From Candidatus Woesearchaeota archaeon (GTDB lineage Archaea > Nanobdellota > Nanobdellia > Woesearchaeales > UBA525): 39,005 nucleotides of DNA. The first letter of the stretch is position 1; every line of letters starts with the position of its first letter. The notes beneath the pieces were generated by a model. The model was not told the DNA's origin and did no database searches. It saw only the letters and a list, made by a program, of their open reading frames with translations. The position numbers were made by a program, and so were the translations under genes. The stretch lies in contig JAAOYH010000027.1 of NCBI GenBank assembly GCA_018221245.1, positions 1 to 39,005 on the forward strand, written 5' to 3'. Below, one piece after another: positions 1 through 7,587 of this stretch.

Positions 1-111
1 CCTAAGTTTATCGTTGAAGGCAAGGGCGATGTGAAGAAATCCCTCCCTGAGGCCGCAAAAAGGCTCCAGAAAAGGAACAAGGAGTTCCTGACCGCTCTCA
101 ACAAGCTGTAG
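1..111 (+). CDS. C-terminal end of an unidentified protein (cut by window edge)
   Basis: Frame 1 is open from the first base to a TAG at 109-111 and gives 36 residues ending in a basic amphipathic helix (AAKRLQKRNKEFLTALNKL). The start lies outside the window. I do not recognise the family from this tail. A TATA-like box for the next gene starts directly after the stop, so this gene ends its own transcript unit or reads into the next one. Confidence 0.6.
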   Translation, partial: PKFIVEGKGDVKKSLPEAAKRLQKRNKEFLTALNKL

Positions 112-142
112 TATTTTATAGCTGTTATTCTGTACCTTTAGA

Positions 143-721
143 ATGCTTACTACCAAAGAGATGATTAAGATGGAGGAGAGCGCTGTCGAGCAAGGAATCT
201 CCAGGCTCCATCTAATGGAACGCGCAGGCAAGGGTCTCGCCGAACACATAAGAACTAGAGTGCCTAAAGGAAAGAAGATCCTGTTCTTGACACTACATGG
301 AAACAATGGAGGTGACGGTTTCGTCGCGGCCAGAGAGCTACAGGACGAGTACCACGTAGACATCTGGTTCTTAGGGAGCAAGAAGAAGCTCAGGGAAGGG
401 GCAAAACATAATCACAAGAAACTGCATCCCAGACTATTCGTAGACACTGCTAATCTTGAGAAATACGACTGTCTCGTGGACGCACTGCTAGGTACTGGTG
501 CCGAAGGCGGACTGAAAGAGCCATTGAAAAGCCTCTCAAAAAAATGGAACGAGACTCCTGCATTCAAAGTTGCAGTGGACATCCCTACAGGACTTCATCC
601 TGACACCGGAGAGCACGAAGACCTGTTCTGGCCGGACCTGATAGTTACTTTCCACGACCTAAAAACTGGCTTGAAAGACTGGCAGGACAAGACTGTCGTA
701 GTAGACATAGGCATACCATGA
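143..721 (+). CDS. nnrE: NAD(P)H-hydrate epimerase (YjeF_N domain)
   Basis: A 192-aa stand-alone YjeF N-terminal domain. The hallmark is GNNGGDGFVAARELQ after a Rossmann-type strand, followed by DCLVDALLGTG and DIPTGLHPDTG, which bind the nicotinamide nucleotide. Known role of the family: interconverts R and S forms of damaged NAD(P)H hydrate so that the dehydratase can repair it. The stop overlaps the start of the dehydratase gene (ATGA at 718-721), so the two are translationally coupled. A TATA-like tattttata at 112-120 is centred about 27 nt before the ATG, which supports a leaderless start. In most archaea and bacteria this domain is fused to the dehydratase; here it is separate. Confidence 0.88.
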   Translation: MLTTKEMIKMEESAVEQGISRLHLMERAGKGLAEHIRTRVPKGKKILFLTLHGNNGGDGFVAARELQDEYHVDIWFLGSKKKLREGAKHNHKKLHPRLFVDTANLEKYDCLVDALLGTGAEGGLKEPLKSLSKKWNETPAFKVAVDIPTGLHPDTGEHEDLFWPDLIVTFHDLKTGLKDWQDKTVVVDIGIP

Positions 722-1512
722 GAACCTTAACGAAAAAAGACTTAGTCATCCCTTCAAGGGATCCCAAGAGTCACAAGAGAGAGAACGGAGTGGTACTAAT
801 CATAGGAGGCTCCGAAGAGTTCGTGGGGGCACCCGCTCTCGCAGGGATAGCCGCCCTCAGGTCAGGCGCAGACCTTGCAATCGTTGCCGCCCCAGAAAAA
901 GTTGCCTGGGCTGTGAACACCATCTATCCTGATCTTATCACTAAGAAATTTCCTGGCAAACACCTCTCCATGAAACACTACAAGGAATTGAAACTACTGA
1001 TGGAGAGCGCAGACGTCACGCTCCTAGGAAATGGTCTCGGAAGGCATCCCAGCACAAAACGGCTCGTACGAAAACTGTCGCAGCTCGCATGGGACAAGGT
1101 AATAGATGCTGATGCTTTGAGCATGGTCCAAGCCCATGAACTAAAGAACTCAATTCTCACACCTCACAAGAGAGAGTACGAAGAATTCCTAAGGAACTCC
1201 AAAATAAAAAAAGTTCCTGCCCTTTTCCTGAAGAGAAAGAATGTCGTGGTTCTCAAGGGAAAGGAAGACTTGATAGTGGGTGCGAAAGAGGCTGTAAAAA
1301 ACACCACGGGAAATTCAGGCCTCACAAAAGGCGGGACTGGCGACGTGCTCGCTGGCCTAGCAGCAGGATACTACGCCCAGCTTCATGACGGCTGGCAGGC
1401 TGCTCTGAACGCCACGTACATAACTGGCCAGATAGGAGACATACTGCTCAAGAAAAAGAAGGGTTATACTTATCTCGCAAGTGATCTTGTTGAAGAGATA
1501 AAGAAATTCTAG
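718..1512 (+). CDS. nnrD: ADP/ATP-dependent NAD(P)H-hydrate dehydratase (YjeF_C/ribokinase-like)
   Basis: A 264-aa ribokinase-fold domain. Near the N-terminus KRENGVVLIIGGSEEFVGAP matches the family's glycine-rich nucleotide site; DADAL and TPHKREYEEF follow; NTTGNSGLTKGGTGDVLAG near residue 200 is the diagnostic phosphate-binding and catalytic Asp motif. Known reaction: nucleotide-dependent dehydration of S-NAD(P)HX back to NAD(P)H. It starts inside the last codon of the epimerase gene (4-nt overlap). The stop lies 3 nt from the 3' end of the convergent gene. Identity is secure; ADP versus ATP use cannot be told by eye. Confidence 0.9.
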   Translation: MRTLTKKDLVIPSRDPKSHKRENGVVLIIGGSEEFVGAPALAGIAALRSGADLAIVAAPEKVAWAVNTIYPDLITKKFPGKHLSMKHYKELKLLMESADVTLLGNGLGRHPSTKRLVRKLSQLAWDKVIDADALSMVQAHELKNSILTPHKREYEEFLRNSKIKKVPALFLKRKNVVVLKGKEDLIVGAKEAVKNTTGNSGLTKGGTGDVLAGLAAGYYAQLHDGWQAALNATYITGQIGDILLKKKKGYTYLASDLVEEIKKF

Positions 1513-1515
1513 AAC

Positions 1516-2178
1516 TTATTCGTAGAACTTGTTCGCAAAGTCTACAGTGCCACTGCCTGAAATAATCTTTCTATCGGTAAGTTTCATGTTGTCGTATTCA
1601 ACAACAAACCCTCTATCTAGACACTGATCCATATGTCTGTGCTCCTCCATAATATACTGCTTGATTTCAAATGAACTTCTACCATGATTTGATCCTCCAT
1701 TATCATCAGCAACCTTCAGAAATTTTCCTTCTATCTTTACAAGAGGATAGTTTGAAGATTTCATATTGTATGCATCCTCACCAATCTTTGATGCAATCTC
1801 TCTGAAGACCTTTGTAGCACAGCTCCCAGCAACCATGGCCTTCACTTCATCGTATGAATGGTGTCTCCATTGGTTTGCAGATCTATCTAACATGGTGTGT
1901 GTAATTGCGTCTACGATGCGATCATTAAGTAAATTCCTAACAGTTCCATCGATGAATCCTATATCATTGTAACAAACATTAACTTTTTCTTTCAAGAGCT
2001 CATCTGGAAGCCCAGAAATGTAGGATAAAATATCCTCATCCTTAGGTTCGTTAGCCAACACAGCTGTTTTTCCTTGATGATAAAACCTGCGAGTGTTCTC
2101 GTGCATAAGTTCATCCACTGGCACGTATAATGAGAGAAAACTCATCGGGCCAAATCTCACGACATCAACACTTCTCAT
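1516..2178 (-). CDS. Hypothetical protein, soluble, about 220 aa
   Basis: No family recognised. I place the start at the ATG at 2178 (MRSVDVVRFGPMSF) and not seven codons upstream, because on the minus strand a TATA-like tttttatatt at about 2204-2213 sits roughly 28 nt before it. The protein has no membrane segment. Polar motifs such as QWRHHSYDEVKAMVAGSCATKVF and EEHRHMDQCLDRGFVVEYDN contain several His and Cys, which could be metal or active-site residues, but that is speculation. Separated from the downstream-facing CBS gene by about 30 nt, with its own promoter. Confidence 0.6.
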   Translation of the reverse strand: MRSVDVVRFGPMSFLSLYVPVDELMHENTRRFYHQGKTAVLANEPKDEDILSYISGLPDELLKEKVNVCYNDIGFIDGTVRNLLNDRIVDAITHTMLDRSANQWRHHSYDEVKAMVAGSCATKVFREIASKIGEDAYNMKSSNYPLVKIEGKFLKVADDNGGSNHGRSSFEIKQYIMEEHRHMDQCLDRGFVVEYDNMKLTDRKIISGSGTVDFANKFYE

Positions 2179-2208
2179 GATAACAGGATTCCAGAACAAT
2201 ATAAAAAA

Positions 2209-2685
2209 CTAGTAGTCATCATCCAGCTCTAACGTTGCTGCGGCACGCTTGAGCTTATGACCTTCCTCTCTGAGCTGGAAGAGATCCACAAAATTCTCCA
2301 GCAGGTTCGGTTGAATCTTCAGGATATCTTTAGCAGTAACGAACCCTAATGTTCTTCCACCATCCATCACAGGAAGATGTCTGATTTCCGCATCCTTCAT
2401 TATATTTAGCGCATCAAAAAGATCCATTCCAGGACCTACAGTTATGAGATCACGGCTCATGATGCTACTCACTGGCGTCGCGCGGGAGTTATATCCTCCA
2501 AGACATGCCCGGGTGACAAAATCTCTCTCAGTCACAAGACCAAGGAGATTCCCGTGAGAGATGATCAGGACTGAGCCCACGTTGTGCTTGTCCATAAGAA
2601 GTGCGACATCATGGATGCTCATGCGCGGCGAAGCAGCGATCGGATTGACTGTCATAGCCTCTACCACCTCACACCCTGATTTCAC
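2209..2685 (-). CDS. CBS-pair domain protein
   Basis: 158 aa made almost entirely of two CBS motifs: MTVNPIAASPRMSIHDVALLM with GLVTERDFVTR, then MSRDLITVGPGMDLFDALNIM with HLPVMDGGRTLGFVTAKDIL. CBS pairs bind adenine nucleotides or other ligands and usually regulate a partner; stand-alone archaeal examples are common and their targets mostly unknown. A GTG start is used (2683-2685), with GGTGAT as likely ribosome site and a TATA-like tttttatag at about 2718-2726. The C-terminal 30 residues (FQLREEGHKLKRAAATLE) form a charged helix outside the CBS fold. Confidence 0.85.
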   Translation of the reverse strand: MKSGCEVVEAMTVNPIAASPRMSIHDVALLMDKHNVGSVLIISHGNLLGLVTERDFVTRACLGGYNSRATPVSSIMSRDLITVGPGMDLFDALNIMKDAEIRHLPVMDGGRTLGFVTAKDILKIQPNLLENFVDLFQLREEGHKLKRAAATLELDDDY

Positions 2686-2757
2686 TGTCTCATCACCAAA
2701 ATAGCGGAACTCCAGTCCCTATAAAAACCTTGTCACAACACTGTCCGGTGAGAACAT

Positions 2758-4557
2758 TTAGTTTAGGAGAATCTCGACGTCCCCACCGAAGATCTCATGT
2801 AGGCTAGAAACAAGCTGCTGGGTGACCGCAATCTTTTGCGGAACCCTATCCTTTGCCAATGCGTGTTCGAACTTCTCAAGCGAAGAGTCTTGGAGCTTCT
2901 CAAGAGCTCCATCTTTGGAAATCTTTGCAGTCAGTATCTCTGGATTCTCCTGGCTGATATCTCTAGTGATGAAAGCATCCTTGCCCAAGAAGAGTACCTC
3001 GCCCACCTTCTCTCCGCGCTTGATTCTCAATTTGACGCGCTCCAACTCTTTGCTGCGGACACGCTGAACGTGCTCGACCAGGAACTTCAAGAGTTCGCGG
3101 CTGTTCTTCTGGACTTCCGCCACTTCTGCTTTCGTGAGCTTCCCCTGATCGTAGTCCTTCTTGGCTTTGTGAACCTCTTTTAGGATTCTCAAGTATCGTT
3201 CAGGGATTACTCCCTTGTGCACAACTTCTTTCTCGAAATATTCAACCGTCTTCGCGTCAGATACCTTCTCTACACCTTCTATCTTTAGTACGTCTCTGAT
3301 TACCGTGACGACTGCTTCGTAGATGTGCTGGATGCTCTCCTCCTCTTTTCTGGTATCTATCTTATTGTAGAGTTCTGATAGCGCCTTGAGGAATAATTCT
3401 GCTTTTTCAAGTAGTTCCTGTACTTGTGTTCCGGTTATGTTCTTGATTTTTCCGTACTCTACATCCTTGTGAATCTTGATTACTTTCTCCAGGAACTTTA
3501 TGTGTTCTTCTTTGAACACTTTCTCCTTCTTGACAAAAAGGTCACGCATGACACTAGGAATCTCTCTGGGTACAGGAGGAGGATGGCCATAAAGCATTAT
3601 CGCTGCCTGGCTAGGTGTTATGGTTGCGTACCATATGTCTTCTACTGCTATATCTTTTAGCTTGAACCTTATCCTGTCAAGCATTTGGTCTCCTGTTGAC
3701 TTGTAGAGTTCTATCGCTTCGTGAGATGGTCTGATTTTTCCCATCTTGAGGAGCTGCTTCCAAGGCATGAAAACTCCCCTATCATAGAAGGGAACACCAT
3801 CCCTTAGGAATGTGAAAATTATAGGATTAGCTTCCTTCATGTTATCCCAGAAATCTGTCAAGATGTAAACCTGGATGCTGAGCTTGTTCTGAATACCAGT
3901 CATCTGACCTGCCTGGATAGTCATATCATTGATGATAGCACGAAGCTTATCCTTGAGCTCTACGCGAGACATCTTCTTAACGTCAGTATCATCAATAACT
4001 ACGAAGACATCGATGTCAGAGTCGGGGGTCGCCTTGCCCCGTACTATCGATCCTGCAAGGACATAGCAGGCGATGTACTTCTCGAACTTCTTCAGGATCA
4101 TATTCTTGTGGATCTCTGCAATCTTGATAGCCCCAAGCATACCCGAATCATACACAGGGGCAGAGACTGTCACTAGCTGCAGGAGCTCGTACTTCCCATC
4201 GTAGCAGGACTGCCAGAACTCTGAGATGAGTAAGACATCCACAGCGATATTCTTGTCCACATCAGCGGCTATCGCTTCGATGGCCTTAGTCATCTTCTCA
4301 TGGAGCTCATCCTTAGACATCTTGGTGGATTCCATGTCATCTATGAGCACGAGAACGTTCACCTTGTCCTTTCTCTCACCCTCTTTTTCAGGAGGAGCAA
4401 GTGCTATGCCCATGATGTAGCCTTCAAACCTGGCCAGAACCTTGTCCTTGAAAGAGTCTAGAGTCTTCTTCATAGAATCAAGTTTCTCTTTAGCCATTGC
4501 TGGCATTGGCACGTCAGGTAGAGACTCCTCGAGTCCAGACTCTTTCTTATCAGCCAT
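2758..4557 (-). CDS. Tandem nucleotidyltransferase-like (Pol-beta fold) protein
   Basis: 599 aa. Residues about 160-260 form a minimal nucleotidyltransferase domain: AGSIVRGKATPDSDIDVFVVID carries the GS...DxD signature (G169, S170, D181, D183). Residues about 42-145 are a second, diverged copy: VLVLIDDMESTKMSKDELHEKM aligns with VFVVIDDTDVKKMSRVELKDKL. The first copy has lost GS and the DxD pair (VNV at 66-68) but keeps the third acid (D107 in IAVDVLLI); the second keeps DxD but has Gln229 (SIQVYIL) at the third acid. Residues about 330-500 are helical, possibly HEPN-like, then a beta-rich end. TATA-like ctttataag lies about 30 nt upstream. Substrate unknown. Confidence 0.75.
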   Translation of the reverse strand: MADKKESGLEESLPDVPMPAMAKEKLDSMKKTLDSFKDKVLARFEGYIMGIALAPPEKEGERKDKVNVLVLIDDMESTKMSKDELHEKMTKAIEAIAADVDKNIAVDVLLISEFWQSCYDGKYELLQLVTVSAPVYDSGMLGAIKIAEIHKNMILKKFEKYIACYVLAGSIVRGKATPDSDIDVFVVIDDTDVKKMSRVELKDKLRAIINDMTIQAGQMTGIQNKLSIQVYILTDFWDNMKEANPIIFTFLRDGVPFYDRGVFMPWKQLLKMGKIRPSHEAIELYKSTGDQMLDRIRFKLKDIAVEDIWYATITPSQAAIMLYGHPPPVPREIPSVMRDLFVKKEKVFKEEHIKFLEKVIKIHKDVEYGKIKNITGTQVQELLEKAELFLKALSELYNKIDTRKEEESIQHIYEAVVTVIRDVLKIEGVEKVSDAKTVEYFEKEVVHKGVIPERYLRILKEVHKAKKDYDQGKLTKAEVAEVQKNSRELLKFLVEHVQRVRSKELERVKLRIKRGEKVGEVLFLGKDAFITRDISQENPEILTAKISKDGALEKLQDSSLEKFEHALAKDRVPQKIAVTQQLVSSLHEIFGGDVEILLN

Positions 4558-4597
4558 TAATAAAGCGAAGACTTAGGCCGCTTATAAAGGTTTGGCC

Positions 4598-5410
4598 TTA
4601 CTTTTTCTTTATCTTTTTCAGGTGTTTGGCTTTCTTATCGAGTTCTCCATTATACTCCGGATTAAGAAGCTGAGGCAATGAATATTGAATAGCCGCACCA
4701 ACATGCTGAGGAGCATTCTTGACTTTAAGGTCATGGCCTGCTTCAGCAAACTTAGTGTTCATGTATCCTTGAACTCTCGTGTTATCTTTTTCACCCAACT
4801 GAGAACGTTTAATCATCTCCCCAATGTTCTCTTCCATAGATTTCCTTTTCTCATCTGTATTTGTTATGTAAGAATCGAACAATTTCTGTAGGTTTTCATC
4901 TCTATCAAACGCCAAAGGAAGGTTCTTTACGTTGGTAAGATAGTCAACAATGGAATCAAAATTCTTCAATCTCCCAGAAGCCATCTTGCTCTCTATGTGC
5001 TCCTTGAGCTCTCTATGGAACTGGTTCTTGTTTGAGTAATGTGATTCTAAATCCTTCACTGAAGTGCCCCTCTCTCTTGCCATCATGGCTGTGCCAATCC
5101 TATAGAGTAAATCACTAGCTGCCTTCTTCTTCTCCGCATCCGATGCCTTAACCCCTTTTATCCTCAGATCCTTGAAGTTAATGTTCTCATAATCTTCAGA
5201 ATCATGACCCTTAAGATGAGATCTTACCAAGCCACGCATGTTATCCAATTGATCCACATAGTCTTTCTCTATGCTCGTCTGGTAATCAGTAGAGTGAACA
5301 TGCTCAACGTTCTTGATTATCTTGTCAATTGAAGCGTGATCAATAGGATGAAGCTTATATCCATTGACATGTTCATCTTTCAGTTCTTTGGAGTCTTTCT
5401 TGTGGGCCAT
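4598..5410 (-). CDS. Hypothetical charged soluble protein, 270 aa
   Basis: Not recognised. The sequence is strongly charged and mostly helical, without membrane segments, Cys motifs or obvious catalytic signature, and ends in a lysine-rich tail (DKKAKHLKKIKKK). ATG at 5410 follows AT-rich TATA-like DNA (gtttatatccctttaaattc). It shares its promoter region with the divergent zinc-ribbon gene at 5483. The basic end might contact nucleic acid, which is only a guess. Confidence 0.6.
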   Translation of the reverse strand: MAHKKDSKELKDEHVNGYKLHPIDHASIDKIIKNVEHVHSTDYQTSIEKDYVDQLDNMRGLVRSHLKGHDSEDYENINFKDLRIKGVKASDAEKKKAASDLLYRIGTAMMARERGTSVKDLESHYSNKNQFHRELKEHIESKMASGRLKNFDSIVDYLTNVKNLPLAFDRDENLQKLFDSYITNTDEKRKSMEENIGEMIKRSQLGEKDNTRVQGYMNTKFAEAGHDLKVKNAPQHVGAAIQYSLPQLLNPEYNGELDKKAKHLKKIKKK

Positions 5411-5482
5411 AGGTCAATTCCGAATTTAAAGGGATATAAACGTTTCGGAAGATTTATCAGTAGAAGGTGCCTGTGCTGCCTC

Positions 5483-5911
5483 ATGGCATTGGAAATACCT
5501 GACAGCATGGGCGAGTGCGTCTACTTCACAAGAAGGAAGTTTACAGCAGATAAAGGCAAAGCTATAGCGTGGGTGCGACACATCCCCTGCGAGGAGTGCG
5601 GAAAAGGCATGATGGAGAAGCCCAGAGATAAGAAGACTGGAAACTACAAGGTCCGCGCGAGCGAATATACCTGCACTAAGTGCGGATATACGGAAGAAAA
5701 GAAAGAACACGAGAATAAACTAACTGCTGAGATAATCTACCAGTGCCCATTCTGCATGCACGATGGTGAAGTAGTTGTCCCCTATGCTAGAAAGAGTTTC
5801 TACGGCAAGAAAGCCATACTCTTCGCCTGCGACTCCTGTGGAGAGAAGCTCGGCATAACTAAGAAAATGGGCGTACCTGAGAAGTTCACGGAGAAGCTTG
5901 CAAGTATCTAG
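5483..5911 (+). CDS. Double zinc-ribbon protein
   Basis: 143 aa with four CxxC knuckles forming two ribbons: C36/C39 with C64/C67, and C88/C91 with C116/C119 (CEECG, CTKCG, CPFC, CDSCG). The frame is open further upstream, but I choose ATG 5483 because gatttatcag at 5451-5460 is a TATA-like box about 28 nt before it and the extra N-terminus would run into the divergent gene. Zinc ribbons of this kind bind nucleic acid or act in transcription and translation complexes; nothing here singles out a function. The last 4 nt overlap the convergent gene at 5908. Confidence 0.7.
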   Translation: MALEIPDSMGECVYFTRRKFTADKGKAIAWVRHIPCEECGKGMMEKPRDKKTGNYKVRASEYTCTKCGYTEEKKEHENKLTAEIIYQCPFCMHDGEVVVPYARKSFYGKKAILFACDSCGEKLGITKKMGVPEKFTEKLASI

Positions 5912-6117
5912 AAGTACCCTACATCTATCACGCCAGGAGTATCGAAAAGCTCTTGGGTGAATTTGAAGATTTCGACATACCTGTCATATTCTATGTGCCC
6001 TATTATTGTGCCTCCAAACCTAAATTGGATATCCATTTCTTTCTTTTCTAGGAGCGACTCAAGACCCTTATCACTAGCGTAGACATCATAAGTTATCTGG
6101 TATCCTTTTTGTTGCAT
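5908..6117 (-). CDS. Small hypothetical protein, 69 aa
   Basis: A short gene supported by a strong ribosome site, GGGGAGGTCC, just before its ATG, and by position 36 nt downstream of the membrane protein gene at 6154-6867 on the same strand. The product is a small alpha/beta protein (QITYDVYASDKGLESLLEKK, then FRFGGTIIGHIEYDRYVEIF) with no recognised domain. Its stop overlaps the convergent zinc-ribbon gene by 4 nt. Confidence 0.6.
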   Translation of the reverse strand: MQQKGYQITYDVYASDKGLESLLEKKEMDIQFRFGGTIIGHIEYDRYVEIFKFTQELFDTPGVIDVGYF

Positions 6118-6153
6118 AGGACCTCCCCTGTGAAAGAAGTCCTGTGAGAAAAA

Positions 6154-6867
6154 TCACCACATGTTCTCTAACACTACTGTCCTGTCTCCAGGGTTGAGCT
6201 TTAGGGGGTGGCCCTTCTTACTCTCGAACCACGTGCCAGCATACGAGCTGCCCTGCCTTACAAGAGATATCTTAGATTCTGTAGATCTACCAGAAATCAT
6301 AATGTATTCTCCTGACGGGACAAAAGAGATACCGTACTGTACGTTTTTGTACTCGAAAGAGCCGTCGTAAGAGACGACATCAGATAATTTCAGTTCGGGA
6401 ACTAGCGCGCTCGTCCCGGGCTCAGAGTACAGCAGCCTCCCAGTCATCGCGAAGACATCTATCCTCCTATTTTTTCCTGCAAACTCGAAGGTAGCGGTCA
6501 GGCCACTGCCATCATTTCTTGGTGAAAGCGCAACAGTTGTCTCCAAGTTTCCAGATGATACTCTCGCAGTTCTGGCATCCTCATCAACAATGAATATTAG
6601 GATTTCATCATATTGGTGCATGCTCGCACGTAGGCGTGTTTTGTGCACGAGGGGAATTTCTCTCTGACCGTAAAAACTGGCGCTTCCGGATCCAACCACG
6701 TTACCCGTAATTGCATCGGAACTTCTGACAGTGACTGTGCTCTCTGGGAAAAGTCCTGCCACTTGGGTTCTCAATGATACAGCAACTATTGCCACGATTA
6801 GAACCATTGCGACAATCCCGAAGAAAGGTATCTTTGTTCTGCTGTCCAGGAAGCTATCGCGAGCCAT
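6154..6867 (-). CDS. Membrane-anchored extracytoplasmic protein
   Basis: About 237 aa from ATG 6867 (MARDSFLDSRTKIPFF), chosen over a start 16 codons upstream because GGGGGG precedes it and ggtttaaaaa lies about 25-30 nt further back. One N-terminal membrane segment (GIVAMVLIVAIVAVSL, residues about 17-33) is followed by an external beta-rich region with no cysteine. Just outside the membrane it has SDAITGNVVG; a similar ITGRAG follows the membrane segment of the protein at 27902. The tail (KSKKGHPLKLNPGDRTVVL-type strands) suggests a small beta-sandwich. Function unknown; co-transcribed with the 69-aa gene. Confidence 0.65.
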   Translation of the reverse strand: MARDSFLDSRTKIPFFGIVAMVLIVAIVAVSLRTQVAGLFPESTVTVRSSDAITGNVVGSGSASFYGQREIPLVHKTRLRASMHQYDEILIFIVDEDARTARVSSGNLETTVALSPRNDGSGLTATFEFAGKNRRIDVFAMTGRLLYSEPGTSALVPELKLSDVVSYDGSFEYKNVQYGISFVPSGEYIMISGRSTESKISLVRQGSSYAGTWFESKKGHPLKLNPGDRTVVLENMW

Positions 6868-6928
6868 AGGTTCCCCCCGGTCATCCTTGTTTTTAAACCT
6901 TTCTCGAGAGCACATAGATTTTCATTAT

Positions 6929-6945
6929 CACAACCTTTATATATA
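6929..6945. promoter_or_regulatory. AT-rich TATA region, probably bidirectional
   Basis: The stretch ctttatatataaca reads as a TATA-like box on both strands. To the left it could serve the membrane protein gene at 6154-6867; to the right it lies about 25 nt before the start of the candidate RNA at about 6965. No coding region explains the rightward use. Confidence 0.4.
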
Positions 6946-6964
6946 ACATATACAAATATACAAT

Positions 6965-7124
6965 TTAGTATATTGGTTGGGTTTCCAGCATTATACTAAC
7001 ACACCACAGAGCATTGGAGGTCGCGCGGAAAATACCCGCAAGTCAATCCCCCCGACTTGCGTCGGCAGACGGCACAGTGCGACAGAAACAGAATCCCTGT
7101 CGTCCCCGAGCGCACCCTTTTTTT
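6965..7124 (+). ncRNA. Candidate structured non-coding RNA
   Basis: No convincing protein is encoded here. On the plus strand there is a perfect 8-bp hairpin, CGCAAGTC (7037-7044) with GACTTGCG (7054-7061) around a 9-nt C-rich loop, then a 6-bp hairpin CGACAG (7080-7085) with CTGTCG (7097-7102), which GTG (7077-7079)/CAC (7113-7115) can extend. Seven T residues at 7118-7124 follow at once, as in archaeal termination. A TATA-like box at about 6937-6944 would start transcription near 6965. The local GC content is well above the flanks. I could not match it to SRP RNA, RNase P RNA, 5S or a tRNA. The ends are estimates. Confidence 0.45.
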
Positions 7125-7311
7125 CAAAACCTTTTAGCGTTAGCAATTTGCTGAACAACATCCTTAAATAGAAGTTCGAACGGTCTAGTGTTGGTGGGTG
7201 GAAACGGGTCGGTTGGGATCTGAATTGCTCTTAACTACAACCCAAAGCCATATAAAGAAACCTCGGTTTTCCATCAACATCATCACAACATAACTGTTGG
7301 AGTGATTACAC
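7125..7311. other. Non-coding stretch before the winged-helix gene
   Basis: Holds an imperfect inverted repeat, gttagcaatttgctgaac (about 7139-7156), a TATA-like ccttaaataga (about 7162-7172), a GT-rich segment with a possible GGTTG/CAACC stem (about 7211-7242), and catataaag (about 7249-7257) that probably drives the gene at 7312. No open frame of note. Confidence 0.4.
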
Positions 7312-7587
7312 GTGGCTGCAAAAAACAAAAAAATCTTTGGTGTTTTCTTTCGCGAGAAACCGGCCATGATGCTCGTGACTTTGCTCAATTCTCAGACGGA
7401 GCAGTATGCATCTTCACTAGCTAAAATTGTGGACTGCACCTATAGCCACATCGTAAAGATTCTGAACGAGATGCACAAGGCAGACCTAATAACATTCCAG
7501 AAAGAGGGACGCCTCAAGGTTCTGAAGCTGACCAAAAAAGGCGAAGAAGTCGCGAAGAACATTGACAGAATCAGAGCTACACTCTGA
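7312..7587 (+). CDS. Winged-helix DNA-binding protein (MarR/ArsR-like)
   Basis: 91 aa. A single winged-helix domain: the helices QYASSLAKIVDCTYSHIVKIL are the helix-turn-helix, and ADLITFQKEGRLKVLKLTKKGEEV is the wing and following strand, typical of small archaeal regulators. GTG start at 7312 with GGAGTGAT eight nt upstream and a TATA-like box about 60 nt upstream, so this gene has a short leader. The 3' end overlaps the convergent DHH-like gene by 11 nt. The inverted repeat at 7139-7156 is one possible operator. Target genes unknown. Confidence 0.75.
   Translation: MAAKNKKIFGVFFREKPAMMLVTLLNSQTEQYASSLAKIVDCTYSHIVKILNEMHKADLITFQKEGRLKVLKLTKKGEEVAKNIDRIRATL

Noticed and set aside
2822..3183. 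Plus-strand frames inside the nucleotidyltransferase gene
   Set aside because: Two overlapping frames in the reverse complement of a clear gene; no start signals.
6965..7124. SRP RNA, RNase P RNA or 5S rRNA
   Set aside because: The conserved GGAAG/AGCAG loop of SRP helix 8 and the conserved core of RNase P RNA (GAGGAAAGTCC, ACAGAA..CGGC) are not found on either strand; too long and different for 5S.
6977..7171. 64-aa frame over the candidate RNA
   Set aside because: Follows the GC-rich hairpins, lacks a ribosome site, and the composition is not protein-like.
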